19,106 nucleotides of DNA from Oscillospiraceae bacterium (GTDB taxonomy: Bacteria; Bacillota_A; Clostridia; Oscillospirales; Ruminococcaceae). Positions 7,032 to 13,414 of this stretch are shown here, in pieces; the first letter of the stretch is position 1, and each line of letters starts with the position of its first letter. The notes beneath the pieces were generated by a model. It ran no database searches. It saw nothing but the letters and a program-made list of their open reading frames with translations, and was not told the DNA's origin. A program made the position numbers and the translations under genes. The stretch spans positions 1 to 19,106 of the forward strand of contig JAGAJA010000096.1 of the NCBI GenBank assembly GCA_017829075.1. The letters are read 5' to 3'.

Positions 7032-7460
7032 TTGGGCAAGTTGCGTGTTCTGCTCGGATCAGCTGCAAACCTTACCGCCGAAATCCCTACCCTTAAATCA
7101 GAAATCTCACAGCTGCACTATCTCTTTTCAATGGTGTCAAGCACCTCAAAGCCTGACGCTATGACGCAGATTAAACTTGCGGCGGCGCAGGAAATCGCCG
7201 ACAAGTACGGAATACGCACCGAGGGAGATATATCAAGTTTGGAGAAGCGGCTGAAGCTCTTACCTAACTATATCTCGTCAATCAAGGACGAAATCTCCGA
7301 GGAGCAGTTAAAGCTGAAGCGTGTGTCCGACCTTATAGCCGCTTGCGAGAAAATCATTTTGGGTAACTATATTGACAATCTCATCAGAGCGCAGAGGGAT
7401 AATAACGGGGATTTAGCTGCCCCAAGTGACAAATCAAAGCTCACCCTTGACATTTTATAA
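7032..7460 (+). pseudogene. coiled-coil protein fragment, probably the C-terminal remnant of a mobilisation protein
   Basis: The frame is open from about 7005 to TAA 7458-7460. The only early starts are TTG 7032, without a ribosome binding site, and internal ATGs, so the 5' part of the gene seems lost. The product (up to 142 residues) is strongly helical and charged: LTAEIPTLKSEISQLHYLF, then DAMTQIKLAAAQEIADKYGI, ISSLEKRLKLL, and ISEEQLKLKRVSDLIAACEK. This looks to me like the C-terminal region of relaxase/MobA-type or similar plasmid proteins of Clostridia, and the location at the left end of a mobile element fits. I cannot prove the family: there is no relaxase Tyr or His triad in this part. 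It could also be a small intact accessory gene starting at TTG. Confidence 0.45.
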
Positions 7461-7512
7461 ACTATACGCTAAAATATTAGCAAGAGGCAAGCTGCAGGAA
7501 AGGAAGATAATA

Positions 7513-8229
7513 ATGCTGAAAATAGCTGTGTGCGATGATGATGAAACTATGCTGGGGGTCTTGACGGACAAAATCAGCGAAACCTATAAACAAGACAGCA
7601 TATCGTTTGAAATACGCTCATTTCTTTCCGGAACAATTTTTCTAAACAGTCATAAGGAACACCCCTTTGATGTGGTATTCCTCGATATAGATATGCCAGA
7701 AATAAGCGGATTTGATATTGCAGAACAAGTGAATAATATTGGCGAAACTCTGATAGTTTTCGTTACCTCACATGATGAGCTGGTATACTCGTCTATTAAA
7801 TTCCGACCCTTCAGATTTATACGAAAATCTTATCTTGAAACAGAACTAAACGAAGTACTAGCGGCTGTAAATGCAGAGTTACTGAAACGGAACGCTGCAA
7901 GAAAATTCATGTTTCAGGCAAAATCGGGCGAAGTATTTGTTGATTTAAGTCTTGTTGAATACATAGAAATATATAGTCACTGGCTAATAGTACATCTAAA
8001 GGATAATGAATGCTTGGAGTGTTACGGAAGCCTTTCCAATATGGAGCATGAACTGAGCAATTACGACTTTGTCAGAACGCATAAAAGCTATATTGTTAAT
8101 TGCAAATATATTTATTCAATCGAAAAAAATCAAATTGTGTTAGATGACAAAACCGTGATTCCTGTCAGCAGATATAAGGTTGAATCGGTTAAACAAAAAT
8201 TCAGGAGCTTTTTACGGAGAACGATATGA
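7513..8229 (+). CDS. LytTR-family response regulator (AgrA-like)
   Basis: A 239-residue cytoplasmic regulator. ATG 7513 follows GGAAAGGAAG by six bases, and the in-frame sequence upstream belongs to the preceding remnant. Residues 1-118 form a receiver domain: acidic pocket CDDDE (7-11), phosphoacceptor Asp58 in VVFLDIDMP, Thr/Ser at VTSHD (86-87) and Lys105 in FRFIRK. Residues about 135-235 form a LytTR DNA-binding domain (FVDLSLVEYIEIYSHWLIVHL; FVRTHKSYIVNCKYI; IPVSRYKVESVKQKF). Its stop overlaps the kinase start by 4 bases. LytTR regulators of Agr systems bind pairs of 9-bp direct repeats two helical turns apart, and exactly such a pair lies after the kinase gene, upstream of agrB (9511-9539). 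The role as output regulator of this Agr locus is well supported by context. Confidence 0.93.
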   Translation: MLKIAVCDDDETMLGVLTDKISETYKQDSISFEIRSFLSGTIFLNSHKEHPFDVVFLDIDMPEISGFDIAEQVNNIGETLIVFVTSHDELVYSSIKFRPFRFIRKSYLETELNEVLAAVNAELLKRNAARKFMFQAKSGEVFVDLSLVEYIEIYSHWLIVHLKDNECLECYGSLSNMEHELSNYDFVRTHKSYIVNCKYIYSIEKNQIVLDDKTVIPVSRYKVESVKQKFRSFLRRTI

Positions 8230-9509
8230 ATACGGGAATTGAAGTAGCTGCATCACTAGTGGAATGCTGCATTTTTGTGAGGCTGTGCAATGGGTTTCTT
8301 GGCTTTAAATCTGAAACTAGAAAGTGGCTGAAAACGGCTGCGCTTTTCATAATGCTTGCTCTTGTTGATGTTTTTCTCTGTCAACTTGATGGATTTGAGA
8401 ATATCTCAATAATTATGCTCATGTTTATCATGCTGGCATATGCCGTTGCTTTTCTGAACGGAAAGCTGTGGGAAAAGCTGCTGGTTCCGATTATTCCCAC
8501 AATAACAGCACTACCAATAAATCTGATAGTGATGAGTGCGTTCAATGCATTTTCAGGAAATGAAAGAGCGGAGGTTCTGCCCGGCGGTGCGATGAGAATT
8601 CCCGTTTTGTTTTTCAGCAAAGCAGCATTTTTTTTAGTGTGCGAAATCATAATCAGAGCGAGAAAAAAGAGTACATATTTCCTGAATGCATATCAATGGG
8701 TAATACAGCTTTCCTGCTTTCTTATCTCTTTTATCATATCAAGTTTGATGTGGAATTTCTTCAGAGGACAGGAAGAAACCAAGCCGACCTTTCTGATAAT
8801 TTTTCTCTTAATTGCGCTTTTGAATGTATTGCTTTATATTCTCATGAGCAAAATGCAGCGCGACAATATGGTCAAGGAAGAATACAAGCTGCTAAAATCG
8901 AATATTTCAGCGCAGGAAAAGCTTGCGAAAGAAACAATGGAACGTTATTCAGAGGTGAGAACGCTGAAGCATGATATGAAACATTACCTCACCATAGCCG
9001 CCGAATTGATTTCAAACGGAGAATCCGAGGAAGCAAAATCCTACATTGAAAGCGTTCTCAACGAAAAAATTGCTCCCGCAGGCATGGTAGTAAATACGGG
9101 GAGCGCGGTTGTCGACGCTGTTATTAACAATAAGATTTCGCTTTGTTCGGGAAAAGGGATAGGCATCAAGTGCATTATCGATACTCAATTTGGAAGCTCA
9201 AATGATATTGATATAAGCATTCTGCTGTCAAATCTGCTAGACAATGCAATAAACGGTTGCGACAATTCAAATCCGCATATTGAGCTAGTCATAAGCAAGG
9301 TGAAATCTATGACATACATTGCTGTAAAAAACAGCATAGCCGAATCTGCACTGCTGAATAACCCTGACCTTAAAACAGACAAACATAACAAATCCGAGCA
9401 TGGGTTTGGCGTCAAATCCATAAAACAAATTGCAGACAAGTACGACGGGTGCATTGAATTCAAGGAGGAAAACGGAGTATTCATTGCTGAGGTGTGGCTG
9501 AATAAATAG
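8226..9509 (+). CDS. GHKL-domain sensor histidine kinase (AgrC-like)
   Basis: A 427-residue membrane kinase, coupled to the response regulator by an ATGA overlap. The first 210 residues contain six or so membrane helices (for example about 36-54, 61-79, 85-105, 126-144, 158-176, 188-207), as in AgrC peptide receptors. A dimerisation helix follows with the H-box RTLKHDMKHYL, where His249 is the likely phosphorylated residue. The GHKL ATPase domain shows the N-box DISILLSNLLDNAI (Asn340) and the G-box HGFGVKSI (392-398). In S. aureus AgrC the membrane domain binds the cyclic autoinducer; the neighbouring agrB and agrD genes make the same role very likely here. The gene order (regulator, kinase, then agrB, agrD) is reversed relative to the S. 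aureus agrBDCA order. Confidence 0.92.
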   Translation: MNTGIEVAASLVECCIFVRLCNGFLGFKSETRKWLKTAALFIMLALVDVFLCQLDGFENISIIMLMFIMLAYAVAFLNGKLWEKLLVPIIPTITALPINLIVMSAFNAFSGNERAEVLPGGAMRIPVLFFSKAAFFLVCEIIIRARKKSTYFLNAYQWVIQLSCFLISFIISSLMWNFFRGQEETKPTFLIIFLLIALLNVLLYILMSKMQRDNMVKEEYKLLKSNISAQEKLAKETMERYSEVRTLKHDMKHYLTIAAELISNGESEEAKSYIESVLNEKIAPAGMVVNTGSAVVDAVINNKISLCSGKGIGIKCIIDTQFGSSNDIDISILLSNLLDNAINGCDNSNPHIELVISKVKSMTYIAVKNSIAESALLNNPDLKTDKHNKSEHGFGVKSIKQIADKYDGCIEFKEENGVFIAEVWLNK

Positions 9510-9510
9510 T

Positions 9511-9562
9511 GCCGTTTACGCTGTGAGCGTGCCGTTTATGCTAAAGGTATTGAATATATAAT
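9511..9562 (+). promoter_or_regulatory. paired LytTR binding sites and promoter of agrBD
   Basis: GCCGTTTAC (9511-9519) and GCCGTTTAT (9531-9539) are direct repeats whose starts are 20 bases apart; with flanking bases they share 12 of 13 positions (GTGCCGTTTAYGC). They fit the known AgrA/LytTR half-site pattern (A/C)(C/A)GTTN(A/G). A perfect -10 box TATAAT (9557-9562) lies 17 bases after the second repeat, which occupies the -35 region and leaves a poor -35 hexamer. That is the layout of an activator-dependent promoter. Binding by the product of 7513-8229 is inferred. Confidence 0.75.
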
Positions 9563-9599
9563 GATAATCAACTATAATCATGACAACAGAGGTGGTGTA

Positions 9600-10178
9600 A
9601 TGCTAACCAATTTGTGTCAGATTATAGTTGATTTTTTTATTAGCGAAGATATAGTGTCGGAAGAACAGCGGGAAGTATATCAATATGGAATTGAGTTGAG
9701 TGTTTCCACGTTAATAGGATTATTTATTGTTCTGGCAATAGGAGCTTTTAGCGGGAGATTTATTGAATGCGTCATATTTTATATTGTTTTCTGCTTAACA
9801 AGAGCGTTCTGCGGAGGATTCCATGCACATAGTCACCTGCTTTGTAAAGTGACATTTATCTGCGTTTTGATACTTGTTCTTGCTATGGATTTGGTGTTGA
9901 ACAATATTGAAAGCTATTATTGGTTCGTATTATATCTTTATAGCTTGATAATTGTTTGTGCTTTTGCGCCGGTTGAAAATCCAAACAAAAGACTGACTTC
10001 TAATGACAAAAAAAGATGTAAGATAATATCAATTAAACTTATGGTGGTTTGGCTTGTTGTTATGATTCTATTTTACAGTTTTGACAGTGAGCTTTATCAT
10101 ATAGTGGCATTGACATTGTTCTTTGTAGCAAACTTAATGCTGCTTGGCAAATATAGCGAAAGGAGGGAAACAAAGTGA
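9600..10178 (+). CDS. agrB: AgrB-family membrane peptidase (autoinducer propeptide processing)
   Basis: A 192-residue membrane protein. ATG 9600 is preferred over the upstream in-frame ATG 9561 because AGAGGTGG lies just before it and 9561 overlaps the -10 box. AgrB enzymes cut the C-terminal part off the AgrD propeptide and close the thiolactone ring. The catalytic motif is intact: RAFCGGFHAHSHLLC, with His75 and Cys82 spaced seven residues apart, as His77 and Cys84 are in S. aureus AgrB. Membrane helices are visible near residues 38-68, 84-94, 103-120, 146-163 and 167-183. Its stop codon overlaps the GTG start of agrD, giving tight coupling of enzyme and substrate. The call is secure. Confidence 0.95.
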   Translation: MLTNLCQIIVDFFISEDIVSEEQREVYQYGIELSVSTLIGLFIVLAIGAFSGRFIECVIFYIVFCLTRAFCGGFHAHSHLLCKVTFICVLILVLAMDLVLNNIESYYWFVLYLYSLIIVCAFAPVENPNKRLTSNDKKRCKIISIKLMVVWLVVMILFYSFDSELYHIVALTLFFVANLMLLGKYSERRETK

Positions 10179-10324
10179 AGAATTCAATCAAAACAGCTGT
10201 TCTGAAGATTGCAGCAAAGGCTGCTCTGGGGACAGCAAAAAAGGCTTGCGGCGCAGCCTCTGCATGGGATTGCTATCAGCCTAAGGAGCCGAAGGCACTC
10301 AAGAAAACCTGCAAGGGCAGGTAA
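10175..10324 (+). CDS. agrD: AgrD-like cyclic autoinducer propeptide
   Basis: A 49-residue peptide starting at GTG 10175, overlapping the agrB stop, with AGGAGGGA at 10161-10168. Residues 1-24 are an alanine/lysine-rich amphipathic helix (KNSIKTAVLKIAAKAALGTA), which AgrD uses to bind the membrane. The signal core is about CGAASAWDCY (25-34), and the tail QPKEPKALKK shows the P-x-x-P-x-x-L spacing of the AgrD C-terminal recognition tail. Position, size and layout match AgrD. There are three cysteines (25, 33, 46) and a serine (29) near the core, so the ring residue is not obvious: a Cys33 ring ending before the tail would be too small, while Cys25 would give a larger ring than the usual five residues. 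A hairpin (10307-10322) overlaps the stop codon. Confidence 0.85.
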   Translation: MKNSIKTAVLKIAAKAALGTAKKACGAASAWDCYQPKEPKALKKTCKGR

Positions 10325-10339
10325 AAATGCAGTGCCAAT

Positions 10340-10592
10340 TTGCTGAATGAGAAGAAAAGTCAGGGAAAAGACAATTTCTATCCCAGCAATTGGAATACGC
10401 TGCTATCATATTCATTATACGAACCTCACAAGTGTTTTGTGATGGTTAGTGGATTTGAGGTAGTGCAAATTGAGTCAGGCTTGTATCCGATATTCAAGCG
10501 GCACATATCGTCTGAAATCAGCATTTGTTCTGACAACAAGCAATGGCAAAACGGAAACAATCACGATTTACAGTTATGAAGAATCAGATTAA
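10340..10592 (+). pseudogene. frameshifted remnant of a small protein between agrD and the secreted hydrolase
   Basis: One frame reads SLYEPHKCFVMVSGFEVVQI followed by ESGLYP from a TTG-initiated stretch. Near 10490 the plausible coding sequence moves to another frame, where it continues YSSGTYRLKSAFVLTTSNGK then TETITIYSYEESD to a TAA at 10590-10592. A one-base insertion at about 10490 explains the change. There is no ribosome binding site and no signal peptide at the 5' end, so the front of the gene is also missing. The C-terminal style (SGTYR.K..F....NG..ET.T.YS) is reminiscent of small secreted proteins of gut Ruminococcaceae, but I do not assign a family. Confidence 0.45.
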
Positions 10593-10607
10593 CAGGAGGG
10601 CATCAAA

Positions 10608-11225
10608 ATGAATTCTTTAATCAAAAAGCTTGTAGCTTGCTTTGCAGCTGTTACGTTGGCTTTAAGCATGACATTGACTGCAGCGGCAGAAATGACATTG
10701 AACGCAGCAGCGGATATGATAATGACCGATGAAGCTGATGATAGTGACGTAGAGCCAAGGTCATCATCGAACATTAGAATGCTCCAACAACAGTATCCCA
10801 GTGGTTCGCGTTTCACCGGCTCATTTGATGGAGCAACTCAATGTATGGGTTTTGCGTACTATTGTTATTATATGTATAATGACGAGCATGTTAATGAGAC
10901 GATACCAGACTACGACCGGGAATACTATTCACTGGAAAGTGATGACAACTTAGAGAGATTCTTGAGAAAAGCCGGCACACAATGTTATGTTAGGGGGCTG
11001 ACTAAAAATGGTTCTGTTCATTCCATTTTTATCGTAAACTACTCAACAAGTGGGGATACTGTTACGGTTTATGATTGTAACATGGATGGAAACTGCGGCG
11101 TATTGTTTGATACATATACATATAATATAAATAATACAACATATAAAGATTTTAGAATACATATGAACAAGGTATTATTCTGCTATACTTCTGATGGTGA
11201 ATTTTATGATTATACCAATTTATAA
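10608..11225 (+). CDS. secreted protein with cysteine-hydrolase-like (CHAP/amidase-type) motifs
   Basis: A 205-residue protein with AGGAGGG seven bases before ATG 10608. Residues 1-28 form a Sec signal peptide (MNSLIKKLVACFAAVTLALS, then MTLTAAAE). The mature part has the order of motifs expected of papain-like cell-wall hydrolases: DGATQCMGFAYYCYYMYN with candidate nucleophile Cys79, then SVHSIFIVNYS with His138, then TVTVYDCNMDGNC with Asn158 as the likely third residue. This pattern resembles CHAP/NlpC-type enzymes that cut peptidoglycan peptides or amides; the fold assignment is by eye. It follows agrD in the same direction without an obvious promoter or terminator, so it is probably under quorum-sensing control. 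It may act on the producer's own wall (growth, DNA release) or on neighbours. Substrate unproven. Confidence 0.7.
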   Translation: MNSLIKKLVACFAAVTLALSMTLTAAAEMTLNAAADMIMTDEADDSDVEPRSSSNIRMLQQQYPSGSRFTGSFDGATQCMGFAYYCYYMYNDEHVNETIPDYDREYYSLESDDNLERFLRKAGTQCYVRGLTKNGSVHSIFIVNYSTSGDTVTVYDCNMDGNCGVLFDTYTYNINNTTYKDFRIHMNKVLFCYTSDGEFYDYTNL

Positions 11226-11236
11226 GGATGGGTTCT

Positions 11237-12127
11237 ATGAAGCATATTCGAATTTTACTGTTTATTATCCCGATAACTCTTACCGCCTGCACCAATAACG
11301 CCGTTTCCGAGAGCATAAGCTCCTGCGAGGACAGCCTGCTTATAACAGAAGATAATTCCGCGCTGGAGAGTCGGGAGAGCAACAGTTCCGATATAACAGA
11401 CGTCTGCGTTGACACAACTTCCAATCTTATCGGTATCTGCGGCGAGGCTTTTGACCCGATAAACTTTGAAAAGAGACCCGAATATGTGCTTAACGAGTTT
11501 CTTTATTATCGGACGAATTACGGTTATACCGCCTTGTTTGATGGGGAAAGCTATAACAGCTATGATGACCCCGATAAATTCGATCTTGACGCATGGAGAT
11601 GCACCGAACAATGCCAACCGGCAAGTGGCGGTTTTTTCATGGTAAATAAGGGTGAAAATGTTGGAGGGCTAACCTGTACCGACGCCTATGCAGAATATTT
11701 CATTAATACAGAATTTTCGAACAATGTCTCTTTTGGTCTGATGAGTTCGACAGTGTGCTTTGATGGAGAGATCGAGGTGACGGGATATGTAGATCGATTT
11801 GATGGTAACGAGGGATATGTGGACGATGGGGAGTTGTATTTTTATCCCGACGGTGAAAGCTGGCAGGGACTTCCCATTCCGTATGAAAATTCCTACTTTT
11901 GGACATATTCTCTGAAAGATGGGAGGCTTATGTATGCGCCTTTCAGACTTAGCCTTGGTGTCGTATACGATTATTCTGCACTTGACCTCGAACGCAATAT
12001 ACCGCAGGGTTCCACGGCGCATATGAAGTTAGTCCTCAAGGATATACAGTTCAATTATGTCAACAGTAATTTCGGCGAATATACTATAAGCACGGCAACA
12101 ATTGTTTCTGCCGAAAGAATTGATTGA
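11237..12127 (+). CDS. uncharacterised lipoprotein in the Agr operon
   Basis: A 296-residue protein. ATG 11237 is chosen over ATG 11228 because AAGGA (11224-11228) is correctly spaced only for the later start. A short basic N-terminus and hydrophobic stretch lead to the lipobox LTAC with Cys18 as the lipid-modified residue. A low-complexity Ser/Glu-rich linker (about 20-60) follows, then a globular acidic domain rich in aromatic residues and with several cysteines (DVC, GIC, WRCTEQC, LTC, TVC). I do not recognise the domain. It starts 11 bases after the hydrolase stop, and a terminator follows at 12219, so it ends the operon. A partner or self-protection role for the neighbouring secreted enzyme is possible, but only from position. 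Confidence 0.75.
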   Translation: MKHIRILLFIIPITLTACTNNAVSESISSCEDSLLITEDNSALESRESNSSDITDVCVDTTSNLIGICGEAFDPINFEKRPEYVLNEFLYYRTNYGYTALFDGESYNSYDDPDKFDLDAWRCTEQCQPASGGFFMVNKGENVGGLTCTDAYAEYFINTEFSNNVSFGLMSSTVCFDGEIEVTGYVDRFDGNEGYVDDGELYFYPDGESWQGLPIPYENSYFWTYSLKDGRLMYAPFRLSLGVVYDYSALDLERNIPQGSTAHMKLVLKDIQFNYVNSNFGEYTISTATIVSAERID

Positions 12128-12218
12128 TATACATTCTGTTCGCAGCGTGCTGATTGAGTCTGGCATATTCTTTTATCCAAATAAAAAGGCGCTGAAAAAC
12201 TTCCCCCAAAAGAAATAG

Positions 12219-12265
12219 ACGGCTGCATTCGAAGAAAACAAAGACTGTAGCCGTTTATTTTTATC
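12219..12265 (+). terminator. terminator of the Agr/hydrolase/lipoprotein operon
   Basis: ACGGCTGCA (12219-12227) pairs with TGTAGCCGT (12246-12254, one wobble), followed by TTATTTTTATCTTT. It lies 90 bases after the lipoprotein stop. Confidence 0.7.
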
Positions 12266-12672
12266 TTTGGTATATTGTAAGCGTCAAAACACTCCCATAA
12301 AATACCATCAACGTGTCAGCTGAAAGTATCAGCAAAAAAAGGGCTGAAAAAAGAGCTATGTCAAAGCGAATAATCACGAAAAACGCACCAATATGGGTTT
12401 CCGTAAAATGAAAATCTATTCCCGTAAGTCGGGAGAAATGCCTGTTATACCCTGTTATAAAATAAGCGGGGGGATGATACTTTGAAAGAGAGGGCGGGAG
12501 ATGCGCTGGAGCAGGCTTGAAATTCCGATGTTTTTTTGTGGCGCTTCTCCGGCAGGCTTTATGAATTTCGAAAGCACCGTAACCTCACACAATTATCTGT
12601 GGCGTTACGGCTTAACCTTGGTGGTTTGCGTTGAACGGCATAACCCCATGTAGTATTGCTAAAAGATTTGCT
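12266..12672. other. non-coding spacer with a hairpin
   Basis: No convincing gene is present. There is a tandem CCTGTTATA pair near 12442-12460 and a stem-loop CCGTAAC (12577-12583) / GTTACGG (12604-12610) with an inner CAC/GTG pairing. It leads directly into the repeat tract that starts at 12673. Confidence 0.4.
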
Positions 12673-12812
12673 GAGAAATGGGTAGCAGAGGGACATTTCT
12701 TCTTGAGAACCATTGCTCTCTCCTGCGGAGAAATGAGTAGCGGAGGGACATTTCTTCTTGAGAACCAATGTGCCCCATGCGGGGAAATGGGTAGCGGAGG
12801 GACATTTCTCAT
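12673..12812 (+). repeat. 55-bp tandem repeat, 2.6 copies, containing a 26-bp core
   Basis: The core GAAATGGGTAGC followed by (A/G)GAGGGACATTTCT occurs at 12675-12700, 12730-12755 and 12784-12809, at spacings of 55 and 54 bases. The first two are followed by TCTTGAGAACCA. The core ends GAAATG...CATTTC are inverted. The same core recurs in both orientations at 13056-13375. Both strands are open across the tract, but no frame has a ribosome binding site or known motif. Confidence 0.8.
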
Positions 12813-13053
12813 ACTATGATTTTTTCTTCAGTATCATTCCCTTTCATTTTCGATGAGGTGTCTGCTTGACGTACCAAAAAGCGATAAACGCAAAATCGGC
12901 TCATTTACTCTTGAGCAGGAATAGAGGAACTTCGTTCCTCTACCTCACACCGCACCGCCAAAGGCGTTGCAAGGAATTTCTTTCAGCAAGTGAGAATTTC
13001 TTTGGCATTTCAGCACTTTTCAACCCATTAACACTAGATTAGCTCCAATCGCG
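12813..13053. other. non-coding spacer between the two repeat tracts
   Basis: No gene is supported. A perfect hairpin TAGAGGAAC-TTC-GTTCCTCTA lies at 12922-12942, and GAATTTCTTT occurs twice close together (about 12974-13006). Confidence 0.4.
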
Positions 13054-13380
13054 TAGAAATGGGTAGCAGGTGGACATTTCTATTTTGGGGATTAAGGGCT
13101 TGATGAATTATACCGATTACGCTCTTGATTTCCTCGGAACACGCTGTTTCATTCAGAATGAGAAATGTCCCTCTGCTACCCATTTCTCCATTTCGGCGGC
13201 GAACACTGGATAGCGAGTGGACAATTCTATTTTTGTAATTAAGGGCTTGATGAAAAATACCGATTACACTCTGAACTACCTCGGCACAAGGATTTTCGTT
13301 CAGAACGAGAAATGTCCCTCTGCTACCCATTTCTCCATTTCATTACCGAACAATGGGTAGCGAGTGGACATTTCTATATA
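13054..13380. repeat. 147-bp tandem repeat with paired inverted cores and 36-codon open frames
   Basis: Two full units (13054-13200 and 13201-13347) and a partial third share a period of 147 bases. Each unit holds one forward core (13056-13081, 13203-13228, 13351-13375) and one reverse core (13161-13186, 13308-13333), so each could fold into a long hairpin with a loop of about 80 bases. On the plus strand each unit contains an ATG frame of exactly 36 codons (13103-13213 and 13250-13360), whose products share TDY.L..LGTR.F.QNEKCP and SATHFSIS. AAGGG precedes both ATGs by four bases. The minus strand is also open through both units. Whether either strand is translated is unclear. Confidence 0.75.
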
Positions 13381-13385
13381 GAGCA

Positions 13386-13409
13386 ACCCCTCGTCACATG
13401 GCGAGGGGT
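13386..13409 (-). terminator. hairpin after the XRE regulator gene
   Basis: ACCCCTCG (13386-13393) pairs perfectly with CGAGGGGT (13402-13409). It lies five bases beyond the stop codon of the minus-strand regulator. On the minus strand it is followed by TTGCTCTATAT, a weak T tract, so termination is likely but not certain. Confidence 0.55.
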
Positions 13410-13414
13410 AATTG

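Noticed and set aside
12631..12819. Plus-strand 62-codon frame over the 55-bp repeats as a gene
   Set aside because: It has no ribosome binding site, and its content follows from the repeat (recurrent GEM.SGGTFL).
13034..13330. Minus-strand 98-codon frame over the 147-bp repeats
   Set aside because: It is open because the unit length is a multiple of three, and it has no ribosome binding site. Selection on this strand cannot be excluded, so the matter is raised as a finding rather than annotated.
12673..13375. A CRISPR array, because of the regularly spaced repeats
   Set aside because: The spacing alternates between 55 and 147 bases, the sequence between cores is itself repeated, orientation is mixed, and no cas gene is present.
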